From assembly GCA_028876585.1 (NCBI GenBank), contig JAGWRL010000192.1, forward strand, positions 1 to 22,030: 22,030 nt of DNA. Direction: 5' to 3'. The position numbers and the translations under genes are program-made. This DNA comes from Pseudomonadota bacterium (lineage in GTDB: Bacteria > Pseudomonadota > Alphaproteobacteria > Rhizobiales > Beijerinckiaceae). A model generated the notes under the pieces. The model saw only the letters and a list, made by a program, of their open reading frames with translations. It was not told where the DNA came from and did no database searches. Below, piece by piece: positions 8,204 through 15,376 of this stretch. How positions within the stretch are numbered: the first letter of the stretch is position 1; each line of letters starts with the position of its first letter.

Positions 8204-8281
8204 TGGCGACTCCGGCAGGGCTCGAACCTGCGACCTGCCGCTTAGAAGGCGGCTGCTCTAATCCGGCTGAGCTACGGAGCC
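8204..8281 (-). tRNA. tRNA-Arg (anticodon TCT)
   Basis: Complete cloverleaf of 78 bases with an encoded CCA. The acceptor stem is GGCTCCG/CGGAGTC, the D stem GCTC/GAGC, the anticodon stem GCCGC/GCGGC with loop CTTCTAA, and the T stem GCAGG/CCTGC. The anticodon TCT reads AGA/AGG, rare codons in this GC-rich genome. It lies eight bases after the stop of the NDUFS4-like gene and 20 bases before the nominal MFS start, so it is probably processed from a longer transcript. Confidence 0.96.
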
Positions 8282-8289
8282 GTACGCGC

Positions 8290-8592
8290 TCAATGCGACC
8301 AGGGCGCGAGGCGGTTGTAGCGGAAATTGTCGGAATACGAAATAATCTTGCGCGCAGCCGGCTTCGGCTCTTCGACCCGATAGGCGATGCCGTTGCGCTC
8401 CGCGTAGGCGACCGCCTGCTCCTTGGATTCGAATTTCAGCGTGACCTGCGACTTCATGTCGCCCGAACTGGTCCAACCCATCAACGGATCAATCTGACGC
8501 GGCTGCTCCGGCTCGAAAGTCAAAGCCCAAAAGTCCCGGGCTTGCCCGGACTGCATCGCAGAGCGAGCAGGCAGATATATGCGCGCCGTCAT
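8290..8592 (-). CDS. ETC complex I subunit, NDUFS4-like
   Basis: Small accessory protein of NADH:ubiquinone oxidoreductase, the bacterial form of mitochondrial NDUFS4 (18 kDa). The 100-residue product has the family words ARIYLPARSAMQSGQA, LMGWTSSGDMKSQV, EQAVAYAERNGIAY and a C-terminal ISYSDNFRYNRLAPW. It begins at ATG 8592 behind GAGAGG. It is typical of alphaproteobacteria, the lineage from which mitochondrial complex I derives. It is followed eight bases later by tRNA-Arg. Confidence 0.95.
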   Translation of the reverse strand: MTARIYLPARSAMQSGQARDFWALTFEPEQPRQIDPLMGWTSSGDMKSQVTLKFESKEQAVAYAERNGIAYRVEEPKPAARKIISYSDNFRYNRLAPWSH

Positions 8593-8687
8593 GCCAACCT
8601 CTCACGGCGCTCGCGCCCGGCGCCCGCCGATCCGAAACATCAGACCCGCAACGCCATTGCTCAACCGGAACGAACACCCTTCGCCCC

Positions 8688-8716
8688 GATCTACTTGATG
8701 CGCGCCATTTCGACAA
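8688..8716 (-). promoter_or_regulatory. Candidate promoter for the NDUFS4-like gene
   Basis: On the minus strand TTGTCG (8711-8716) and TAGATC (8688-8693) are separated by 17 bases, a sigma-70-like arrangement that would give a leader of about 90 bases. It lies between the phage terminator and the gene. The match is imperfect. Confidence 0.35.
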
Positions 8717-8749
8717 TGCCGCGACGCCGCCCCGCCATAACGTCACAGC

Positions 8750-8792
8750 AAAAAAAAATGCCCCGCCGGCCGCGCGTGCGGCCGACGGGGCA
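8750..8792 (-). terminator. Rho-independent terminator of the phage-like operon
   Basis: Read on the minus strand, a 15-bp stem TGCCCCGTCGGCCGC / GCGGCCGGCGGGGCA with a four-base ACGC loop is followed at once by a run of nine or more T. One pair is a G-U in minus-strand RNA but a C/A mismatch on the plus strand, so the structure favours minus-strand transcription. It lies about 110 bases after the last phage-module gene and ends that operon before the NDUFS4-like promoter. Confidence 0.9.
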
Positions 8793-8902
8793 AACTTTGG
8801 AAAACGCTTTGCATCGCGCGCGGGAGACCGCCCGCCCGCCAAAATGGATTGGCTTAACTCAACTTCGTCGCAGTTCCGCCGACGCGTCCGCTCGCGACCA
8901 AA

Positions 8903-9319
8903 TCAAACATGTCCGCGCGCGCCGGACCAGCCGCCGCGGATCGGGTTTTGGCCCGGCTCGATTCGAAACGGCGTCGGCCCGACGCCGGCCGCGTCGAGAA
9001 TGAACCGCAACGCTTCCAGCGCCAGCTTGACCTCCTGCGCCGTCATCGCCGCCGGGGGAAAAACCGCGCGCACGATGTCGGCGCCATGCGCCGCAGCGTC
9101 AAGCGCGTTGTCCCAAGTCGCATGACCGCTGACAATATCAATCAAATCGCTGACCGGAAGCAACCCCAGCAACGTCCCGAGCGAACCCAGTTGTGGCGCG
9201 CTCAACGCCGTCGCCCGTTCGCCGCCATTCGCGGCCGACGCCGGACTTGTCTTAGGCTCCAACGCCTTGAGGGTCACCGCCAGAAACGCGACGACGACGC
9301 CTCGCAGATTGAAGCTCAC
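8903..9319 (-). CDS. Unknown protein at the end of the lysis cassette
   Basis: Not recognised. The 138-residue product has a hydrophobic N-terminal stretch (about 7-20, GVVVAFLAVTLKAL) that could be a signal anchor, a low-complexity linker (22-45), and a helical region to about 112 that includes AQEVKLALEALRFILDAAG. The GTG start overlaps the stop of the holin-like gene as GTGA, so expression is coupled to it. This is the last gene before the terminator. The position suggests a lysis accessory role, but it does not look like a classic spanin: no lipobox is present and no clear coiled coil. Only position and coupling support it as a real gene. Confidence 0.65.
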   Translation of the reverse strand: MSFNLRGVVVAFLAVTLKALEPKTSPASAANGGERATALSAPQLGSLGTLLGLLPVSDLIDIVSGHATWDNALDAAAHGADIVRAVFPPAAMTAQEVKLALEALRFILDAAGVGPTPFRIEPGQNPIRGGWSGARGHV

Positions 9320-9531
9320 CGCCCCGCCGCATTCGAGGGAGCGCCCGAGAAGATCGCCGAATTGGTGACCGCGCGCAGCCCGATCATCACCGCTCCAACG
9401 ATGGCCCCGGCGGTCGGCGAAAGCCCGAAGGTTTTCGCAACGTCAATATTGCCGATGTAGCTGATCGCAGCGGGCCCGGCGGCGAAGACCAGGCCGGCGA
9501 AAACTGTTTTGAAGCCCGAGAGAAAATTCAT
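9316..9531 (-). CDS. Small membrane protein, holin-like
   Basis: From ATG 9531 the product has 71 residues, with two hydrophobic segments (about 8-29 and 38-55) separated by a short loop and a final GLRAVTNSAIF stretch. That layout is common for small phage membrane proteins next to endolysins, including class II holins. I chose 9531 because AGGGA lies six bases upstream; an in-frame ATG at 9603 adds a charged leader with no ribosome site. Holins open the inner membrane to release cytoplasmic endolysin, which fits the nearby amidase without a signal peptide. No family signature proves holin function. Confidence 0.65.
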   Translation of the reverse strand: MNFLSGFKTVFAGLVFAAGPAAISYIGNIDVAKTFGLSPTAGAIVGAVMIGLRAVTNSAIFSGAPSNAAGR

Positions 9532-9655
9532 GTTGATTCCCTGTTGTCTGAAGATCGACGGGCTGGATTTCTCAGAGCGGCGGCCCGTCGAACGCCGACG
9601 CATGCGCTCGATCGACCGCCAGGCGGAGGCCGCGCGAGCGACTTTGCAACCTCAA

Positions 9656-9739
9656 TCAGTCCTGATGCCCGGCCGCGTAAACGCCAAGGACAACCACAAC
9701 CAGCGCGATCACCGACCACACCAACCAAGCCGGCGTCAT
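9656..9739 (-). CDS. 27-residue single-span membrane peptide
   Basis: A micro-ORF of 27 codons plus stop. Its ATG overlaps the endolysin stop as ATGA, the usual sign of coupled translation. The product starts MTPAWLVWSVIALVVVVLG and ends YAAGHQD: one hydrophobic helix of about 16-18 residues with short polar ends. The size, overlap and hydrophobicity fit a lysis-cassette membrane peptide (for example a small holin or pinholin-like protein), but no homology can be claimed. It is followed by about 120 bases without a clear gene before the holin-like gene. Confidence 0.5.
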   Translation of the reverse strand: MTPAWLVWSVIALVVVVLGVYAAGHQD

Positions 9740-10551
9740 GCGGACAAAGCCGCAAGCGTGTCGGGACCAACGATGCCGTCAACGTCGAGGTCGCGGCTCA
9801 TCTGAAAGCTCTCAATCGCCGCCCGGCTCGCCGGCCCGAGATCGCCGTCAACGACAAGCGGCGGATGGGCGCCGCGTTGGTTGAGCCGCATTTGCACCCA
9901 CGCCGACGTGCCCACAGCCGGCGCCGACGGCGGTGCGCCCGGAACAGGCTCCGGACTTGCCGCCCGTTCCACGCCGCCGCCAAGCCCCGCCATGGCGCCC
10001 AAGACCCGCGCCAGTATCTCGCTCTTACTCACGCGGCTCCCAGGACAAGGATGGCCGTCACGCAGACATTCCCGATGGAAATGCAACCCGCCGACGCCGC
10101 GAACAATCGTCCCAATATTCCAACCGAGTTTGTGTGACATGACCGCCAGCGCCCACACCGCGTTCTCGATCACCTTCGCGCCCTCGCCCGTCGCCGGATC
10201 GTCGCCGCCGACCTCGAAATTGCCAACCATCTCGATGCCGAACGTCAGCCGGTTCCAGCACGAAACAGACACGCCGTCCGCCTCCGGGTCGCACAGCACC
10301 CAGATATAATCGGGACAGCAGACGAGATGCGGCCCCGAGTGCCACCCGAGGCCGCGATAATAGTGGTTGAGTCCCGCGCCCCATCGCTCTTTCGTGGTGG
10401 CGCCGTAGGCCAGCCACTGCGTGAGCGAGGGAACGCCGGTGTTGTGCAACGTCGGGAATTTCGGCCGCCACCCCTTGTCCCACGAAAGACCTTCAACAAA
10501 CGTGCGGAATTCGTCCCGCGCGAAGTGGCGCGGGTTGGCGAGATAGCTCAT
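9736..10551 (-). CDS. Endolysin: N-acetylmuramoyl-L-alanine amidase with peptidoglycan-binding domain
   Basis: Cleaves the amide bond between MurNAc and the stem peptide of peptidoglycan. From ATG 10551 the product has 271 residues. The N-terminal amidase_2/PGRP-like domain spans about 1-185, with probable zinc ligands His36 (TLHNTGVPS), His157 or His159 (GLHFHRE) and Cys169 in HPCPGSR. A proline-rich linker (about 195-213) leads to a PG_binding_1 domain (about 215-271) ending DGIVGPDTLAALS. There is no signal peptide, so export would depend on a holin. The start is set by TGAGG nine bases upstream; a GTG at 10566 is possible. It lies 100 bases after the tail-tip gene and overlaps the micro-ORF downstream. 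Confidence 0.87.
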   Translation of the reverse strand: MSYLANPRHFARDEFRTFVEGLSWDKGWRPKFPTLHNTGVPSLTQWLAYGATTKERWGAGLNHYYRGLGWHSGPHLVCCPDYIWVLCDPEADGVSVSCWNRLTFGIEMVGNFEVGGDDPATGEGAKVIENAVWALAVMSHKLGWNIGTIVRGVGGLHFHRECLRDGHPCPGSRVSKSEILARVLGAMAGLGGGVERAASPEPVPGAPPSAPAVGTSAWVQMRLNQRGAHPPLVVDGDLGPASRAAIESFQMSRDLDVDGIVGPDTLAALSA

Positions 10552-10651
10552 GTCGAATAACCTCACTCAGCCACGACCCGCGCGGGGTCCGTCAAACACA
10601 CGCGGACAATCGCAGTTCAATTACCCTAAGCGGACGAACCCGCGCCCGACC

Positions 10652-13033
10652 TCAACCCGCGACCGCACCCAAATCGATCGAGACCGTCGCGGCGCCGGGA
10701 TAGACCGAGCCCCAGTCGTCCGCCTGCATCACCGGCGCCGTGACGCTGCCGAAATCGAGGCTTGTGCCGATTTGCAGCGCCAGAGTGATCGGGCCGAGCG
10801 AGGAGGCGCCGGTCGGGGTATAGTTGTAGACCGCACAGGTCGAAAGATCCTGCACCCCCGCGCCAAATACGTTGAACGACTGAAACTTGAAATAAAGCGC
10901 AACGCCGATCCAGTTCGCCGGCAGGTCGTATTTGACCACGGCCGAATCCAACCGCGCGAAAGGCGCTCCGACCGCATGCGCAGCGGCGACAGATCCCGCA
11001 AAGCCTCGTTGCAGGCCCGTCACATTATAGGCGTTCGCCCCCGTCAATGTCGCATTCTGATAAGAGATCAGCTCGCCGTCAATCAATGAAAGCGTGGCGC
11101 CGGCCTGCGCCGAGCCGATGCTCGTGCCCGAGAGCACGCCGCCGCTCTCACTCAGATTCAGCGCAAGCGCATCGATCGCGTCCCAACCGCTTGCGCTCGC
11201 CAATGCCGCCGTTGCGAACCCTTGCCGAAGCGGTTGCGTGATTGTGCCGATCTGCGAGAACGTCACATTATCGACGCTGGCCCACACAAAGGCGCCGCCC
11301 CAATTCGGATCGGCGGCCCCCGCGGACCCTCCGGAGGCGCCGACCCACACCTGCGCCGCGTTTCCAGTCAACAACGGCGGCGGTTCGTAGATCAACGGCG
11401 GATTGATCGACCCCGACATCGCCCCCTGATTGGGCTGGAACGACACCGCTCCACTTGAGGGATTGGCGCCGGGCGTCGACACGCCGAGCACAAGCTCCTC
11501 CGCCTCAATAGACAGCAATCCTTTGTCGTTCTCGTCAATAGAAACAATCCGCACCGGATACGCCGCGAGCCCAAGGTTGGCGTCGGTGATCGTGACGATA
11601 TCCATGGGATCGAGCAGGCAATATTCCCACGACAGTTTGAACGTAAAGCGCGTTCGCACATACAGAGATCGTTGCAACAACGTCTGCGCCACGACGGGTC
11701 CGATAACGGCTTCGTCGCAGATCTCGTGGGCCTGGATAGTGGCGCCAACCCGCGTCCCGAACGCTTCGATCTGCGACTGATCGCGCGCCTCCACCGGCGC
11801 CGACCCATATTGATGGTTGCGCGAAAGGCACTCGATGCGCTGGACTGTCGGCAGGCTGAACGGATCGACCCGATGGGCCTGCACGGGGTCCTTATTGCCA
11901 TGTTCGTCAACAAAATCCAGGTCGTTCAATGCGTATATCGGGGTCAAATTGGGGAGGTAGGACACCGGCGAGGAGATCGTGCAGGAAATGGTCACCTGCG
12001 CGCCCTGATCGGCGGGGTGAAACAGATAAGTTCCCGCCGGCGAGATTCCATACGCCCCCGCCAGGCTTGGCGCGCTCGCGCCCGAATAGGTCAACGCAAC
12101 GCCAGTAAGTGCGTAAACGACGCCGCCGTCGGCGACGAAGTTCGCCGCCGTCGCCATGAGGACAGAGGGCGGCGGGTAGGTTCCGTCGCTCCGTTGCGCC
12201 GGCACCGGCACCGGCGTAGAGATCACGCGCGGCAGGTTTCCCGCAGCGATCGGCAAGTCGCCATAGGGGATGAATTTCAACTGTCCGCCCGACCACACCG
12301 CCGCGCAGTTGGTCAGCTGCAACCAACGGGTAAGCGTCGACGAGGCCGGCTCCGGCGTCGACAGCGCCGCCGACAGCGCAATTCCCATCGCCCGGCAATA
12401 GGTTTGCAACGACGCCTCGCCGCCCGACCCGTACAGCGTCGTGAGATTGATTGACGCGGGATTGAAGCCCGCCCCGTATTGCGCGTTGGTGAGGAAATCG
12501 TAAATCATCCTGGCGGGATCGGCGTCGATCCCGTTGACGCCGGTTCCGGCGAGCGCGCCGATGATCTCGAAATTATGATTTCCCAGCGACGCCCCCGAAC
12601 CGAGATCGTAGTTGGCCGCACAGACATAGGCCGTGCCCTGATAGGACAACGCTTCGCTGGGGACTTTGCTTGTCAGATAACCCCAGGGCGATTGCGGCGT
12701 CGTGCCGGCAAACAGCGTTAGCCCGAGGCCCGCCAGCGTATAGGTCGATTGACCCCGCCAGATATAGCCGAGGCCGCCGATCGGCCCCTCGCACAACGCC
12801 AGGATGATGTCGGCGCTATAGGCGTATCCCGTCACGGTCTTATTCGAGCCACCCTTGCCTGTGTTTGAGGTCTGCGGCGTGGTGCGGAAATTGTTGTAAT
12901 AGACGACGTTCGGCGCGCCCTTCGTCTGACCATAAAAGATTGGAATCGGCAGCGTCGAGACGGCGGTCTGCAATTGCAGGCCCGTATAGGCCGGTTTGAT
13001 ATCGGTCTTCGGACGGTTGTAGAACCAACTCAT
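10652..13033 (-). CDS. Phage tail-tip protein (phage-tail_3; GTA megatron-like without TIM domain)
   Basis: Large baseplate or tail-tip protein of siphovirus/GTA type, 793 residues. The N-terminal region carries the family pattern: LPIPIFYGQTKGAPNVVYY, then a glycine-rich loop (GKGGSNKTVTGYAYSADI) and ALCEGPIGGLGYIWRG. The centre, around residues 380-530, matches the phage-tail_3 type, with RIECLSRNHQYG and YLLDPMDIVTI. The C-terminal third is rich in beta-type repeats, probably receptor-facing. The ATG at 13033 overlaps the NlpC/P60 stop as ATGA behind TTGGGGCG. In Rhodobacter GTA, gene 15 carries a TIM barrel and a phage-tail_3 region in one chain; here the TIM part is absent and sits in a separate upstream gene. 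Codon use is less GC-rich than in the flanking host genes. Confidence 0.85.
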   Translation of the reverse strand: MSWFYNRPKTDIKPAYTGLQLQTAVSTLPIPIFYGQTKGAPNVVYYNNFRTTPQTSNTGKGGSNKTVTGYAYSADIILALCEGPIGGLGYIWRGQSTYTLAGLGLTLFAGTTPQSPWGYLTSKVPSEALSYQGTAYVCAANYDLGSGASLGNHNFEIIGALAGTGVNGIDADPARMIYDFLTNAQYGAGFNPASINLTTLYGSGGEASLQTYCRAMGIALSAALSTPEPASSTLTRWLQLTNCAAVWSGGQLKFIPYGDLPIAAGNLPRVISTPVPVPAQRSDGTYPPPSVLMATAANFVADGGVVYALTGVALTYSGASAPSLAGAYGISPAGTYLFHPADQGAQVTISCTISSPVSYLPNLTPIYALNDLDFVDEHGNKDPVQAHRVDPFSLPTVQRIECLSRNHQYGSAPVEARDQSQIEAFGTRVGATIQAHEICDEAVIGPVVAQTLLQRSLYVRTRFTFKLSWEYCLLDPMDIVTITDANLGLAAYPVRIVSIDENDKGLLSIEAEELVLGVSTPGANPSSGAVSFQPNQGAMSGSINPPLIYEPPPLLTGNAAQVWVGASGGSAGAADPNWGGAFVWASVDNVTFSQIGTITQPLRQGFATAALASASGWDAIDALALNLSESGGVLSGTSIGSAQAGATLSLIDGELISYQNATLTGANAYNVTGLQRGFAGSVAAAHAVGAPFARLDSAVVKYDLPANWIGVALYFKFQSFNVFGAGVQDLSTCAVYNYTPTGASSLGPITLALQIGTSLDFGSVTAPVMQADDWGSVYPGAATVSIDLGAVAG

Positions 13034-13485
13034 GCGCCGACGCCCCAATAGCAGAAGAATCTTGCGTGTTTCATGCGCTCAGCAAGCTCGCCGTTGCGCG
13101 CGACTTCCTCCTCCACGACACATCGCGCGGGCAGGAAGGCGTGAATGATCGTCAGCGGCGCTTGTCTGGTGACGATGCCGCCGTGCGCGAAGCAGCGCCC
13201 GACGCGGAACAGCATCACATCGCCGGGATGAGGCGCGCGCACCTCACGCGCCCTGGCGAGCAGCGTGTCGAGATAGCGCTCCTCGCCGCGATGCAGGTGC
13301 CAGTCGCGGGTGTAGGGGCGCGGATCGAACGGCGCCACCAGGCCGAGATCGCAGAACACGCGCACCAGGATCATGGCGCAATCGACGCCGACGCCACGCA
13401 GATCGGCGGCGTGATGGTAGGGCGTGCCAAGCCACGCGCGCGCTGCCTCAACCACACGCGCGCGCTCGATGTCCTCTTGCGACAT
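13030..13485 (-). CDS. NlpC/P60 family tail peptidase (GTA gene 14-like)
   Basis: Cell-wall peptidase associated with phage tails, thought to open peptidoglycan during DNA entry. The product has 151 residues. The catalytic triad of the NlpC/P60 fold is visible: Cys36 in GVGVDCAMI, His101 in FAHGGIV and His115 in IIHAF. The N-terminal RAWLGTPYHHAADLRG is also typical. The gene lies nine bases after the DUF2163 stop and overlaps the tail-tip start by ATGA. In RcGTA this corresponds to gene 14, placed between DUF2163 and the megatron, the same order as here. Confidence 0.92.
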   Translation of the reverse strand: MSQEDIERARVVEAARAWLGTPYHHAADLRGVGVDCAMILVRVFCDLGLVAPFDPRPYTRDWHLHRGEERYLDTLLARAREVRAPHPGDVMLFRVGRCFAHGGIVTRQAPLTIIHAFLPARCVVEEEVARNGELAERMKHARFFCYWGVGA

Positions 13486-13494
13486 GCGGACGCC

Positions 13495-14364
13495 TCAGTA
13501 CGCGATCTGCGGCGGCGGAACGAACGGGAAGCCGCGGAAGTTGTTGAGATTGGCGAATTTCGCCTGACATGTGCCGCGCGTGTGATCGCATCCGAAGGCG
13601 ACGGTGAAGGCGTCGCCGGCGATCGGCGTCGAGGGTGTGGGATACATCAACGACAGCGACACGCCCGCAATCGCGCTCTTCACGGTGGCGCGCAGGTTGG
13701 CGTTGGCGCCGCTGGTGAACACGATCGAGCCTTGCGCATGTCCCGCCGCCGCGACGCTCGTGTTGATGAGGCTTGCGGTCGAGCCCGCGCCTACCGTTCC
13801 GCTCACCGAAAAGGCGCCGCGGATGACGCCGCAACCGGAATCGTAGAGCGAGTGAACGCAGGTCGGCGAATAGAGATTGTGCGGCATGTCGTAGTCGAGC
13901 ACGACCAGATCGCTGGCGACGGTGATTTGCGCGCTGGTGCGCCCGACGCCGTCGATGGTCGCGACGCGGCCATGAAACAAGGTGACGCCGCCAATCACCA
14001 CGCCGCCGATCGAGGCCAGAAACACGCGGTCCCGCTGCACCGTCGCGCCATCGAACGCGCCTTGCCGGATGGCGTTGAGGATCGGCGCGCCGGAGAGGAG
14101 ATCGGTCGGTCGGGCGGCGATCGTGACCTGCTGTTTGTCAACTTCGAGCCCGACGCTCGCTTTGTATTTGAGGCCCTGCACCAGCGGCCCGGTCGCCGAG
14201 AAAGTCGCGCCGTTATAGGTGACCGGCAGATCGATGTTGGTCCAGGCGAGCACCGTCCCGGTCGCCAGCGTGAAGGTGAAGCACTCGGCGAAGGCGAGCG
14301 GCGCGTCGGGCGCGGCGCGCGCGGCGTTGAGCGCGGCGAGGACCGGAGTTGTGGTTGATTTCAC
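13495..14364 (-). CDS. DUF2163 phage tail hub protein (GTA gene 13-like)
   Basis: Tail hub component of the DUF2163 / BR0599 family, equivalent to RcGTA gene 13. The product has 289 residues. Typical words include AECFTFTLATGTVLAWTNID near the N terminus, FHGRVATIDGV in the middle, and the cysteine-containing block YSPTCVHSLYDSGCGV followed by AFGCDHTRGTCQAKFAN and NFRGFPFVPP near the C terminus; these Cys motifs are diagnostic of the family. The GTG start overlaps the upstream DUF2460 stop as GTGA, with GAGGG as ribosome site. Confidence 0.93.
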   Translation of the reverse strand: MKSTTTPVLAALNAARAAPDAPLAFAECFTFTLATGTVLAWTNIDLPVTYNGATFSATGPLVQGLKYKASVGLEVDKQQVTIAARPTDLLSGAPILNAIRQGAFDGATVQRDRVFLASIGGVVIGGVTLFHGRVATIDGVGRTSAQITVASDLVVLDYDMPHNLYSPTCVHSLYDSGCGVIRGAFSVSGTVGAGSTASLINTSVAAAGHAQGSIVFTSGANANLRATVKSAIAGVSLSLMYPTPSTPIAGDAFTVAFGCDHTRGTCQAKFANLNNFRGFPFVPPPQIAY

Positions 14365-15323
14365 TGCGCCCTCAACGAACGGAATTTCACGCTCTGCGCG
14401 CGCCAGAGGTTGGACATGAATTGCTCGAAATCGAGATCGTCGGCGTCGAACCGGCAGACAAACGCGTAAGCGAAGTCGGCGGAGATCGCGGCCGTCGCCG
14501 CCGGCGCGCCCGCGAAGGCGAGGATGTTGGGCGCGACGAGCGACCATCCCGTCGTGTTGCTCGCCGGCGCCGGCGCGCCGCTGATCAGGCCGGTCGGCGC
14601 GGTTTCCTGCCAAGCGGTTCCCAGCGCGATCGGGGCCGCGTTTTGTTTGCTCTGCGCCCCCGACGCGGTCGCGACATAGACGTTCCAACCGATGGCGGAG
14701 GCGGGCGACGGCGTCGCGGGTGAGGCGACGCTCAACACATGATTGGCCGTCACGGCGAGCGAAGCCTCGGCAGAGGGCGCCGTCTCCCCCGAGGCGGTGA
14801 CATAGGTGACCTTGGCGTAGTAAGTGGCGGCGCCCAGCGCGCCAGCGCTCACCTGCGACAGCGACGGCGCTGCGGGCGGCGCGAGACCGGCGGCCGGAAT
14901 CAGAGCCCCGTTCAGATAGACATCCGTGACGTTCGTCGCCCAACCCACCGGCTCGTTGAAGCCGCCGAGCGTGCGCGACAAAACAAAGTTGGTGGTCGCG
15001 CCGTCGCCCGCGCCGACGCTCTGCCCGGTCACGGCGCTGTCGGTCGGGTCGACATAGAGGAACGCGCCGAACTGCCCCTGACATTGCAGGAACAGCCCCA
15101 TCAGCGCTTGCAGCGATTGCGCGCCAAGGCCGCCGTATTCCGCGGCTGCGGCGCCGTCGAGCCCGTCAAATGTGAGTTCGAAATTCCAGATCGGGTTGAG
15201 GTAGAGCGCGTCGCGCACTTCGCGGCCCGAGACATGGCCCGCCACGATCGAAGCGAAAGTCGGCTTCTTGTGCACCGACCAACCCTGACCGGCGAGCGTG
15301 GGAAACATCGGCGGCGTCGTCAA
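14361..15323 (-). CDS. DUF2460 distal tail protein with inserted domain (GTA gene 12-like)
   Basis: Distal tail protein of the DUF2460 / TIGR02217 family, equivalent to RcGTA gene 12, which forms a ring at the tail end. The product has 320 residues. DUF2460 blocks are MFPTLAGQGWSVHKKPTF, GHVSGREVR, TGQSVGAGDGATTNFVLSR and the C-terminal ISADFAYAFVCRFDADDLDF. Between VYLNG and the C-terminal block an insertion of about 110 residues (about 143-255), with YYAKVTYVTASGETAPS and WNVYVAT, resembles a fibronectin-III-like fold. The start is TTG 15323, because GGAGG lies six bases upstream; the first ATG (15308) has no ribosome site. It is a paralogue of the C-terminal domain of the gene just upstream. 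Confidence 0.9.
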   Translation of the reverse strand: MTTPPMFPTLAGQGWSVHKKPTFASIVAGHVSGREVRDALYLNPIWNFELTFDGLDGAAAAEYGGLGAQSLQALMGLFLQCQGQFGAFLYVDPTDSAVTGQSVGAGDGATTNFVLSRTLGGFNEPVGWATNVTDVYLNGALIPAAGLAPPAAPSLSQVSAGALGAATYYAKVTYVTASGETAPSAEASLAVTANHVLSVASPATPSPASAIGWNVYVATASGAQSKQNAAPIALGTAWQETAPTGLISGAPAPASNTTGWSLVAPNILAFAGAPAATAAISADFAYAFVCRFDADDLDFEQFMSNLWRAQSVKFRSLRAQ

Positions 15324-15376
15324 AGCGCGCCTCCATGTCGTCGCGCCTGACGGCCTTGCGGGGAAATCTTCATGTC

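Larger units (their letters stand above)
8593..8902. other. 310-base intergenic region between the NDUFS4-like gene and the phage module
   Basis: No gene is supported here on either strand. The left half holds the leader and a candidate promoter of the NDUFS4-like gene. The centre holds the terminator of the phage module. The stretch 8793-8902 holds nothing I can identify; no integration site or integrase fragment is visible. Confidence 0.6.

Noticed and set aside
6615..8261. Plus-strand open frame of 548 codons across rlmJ and the MFS gene
   Set aside because: It runs through two well-supported genes and a tRNA and has shadow-type composition.
9528..9782. 84-codon minus-strand frame between endolysin and holin-like gene
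   Set aside because: It overlaps both neighbours out of frame and is arginine- and proline-rich without hydrophobic structure; the 27-codon frame fits better.
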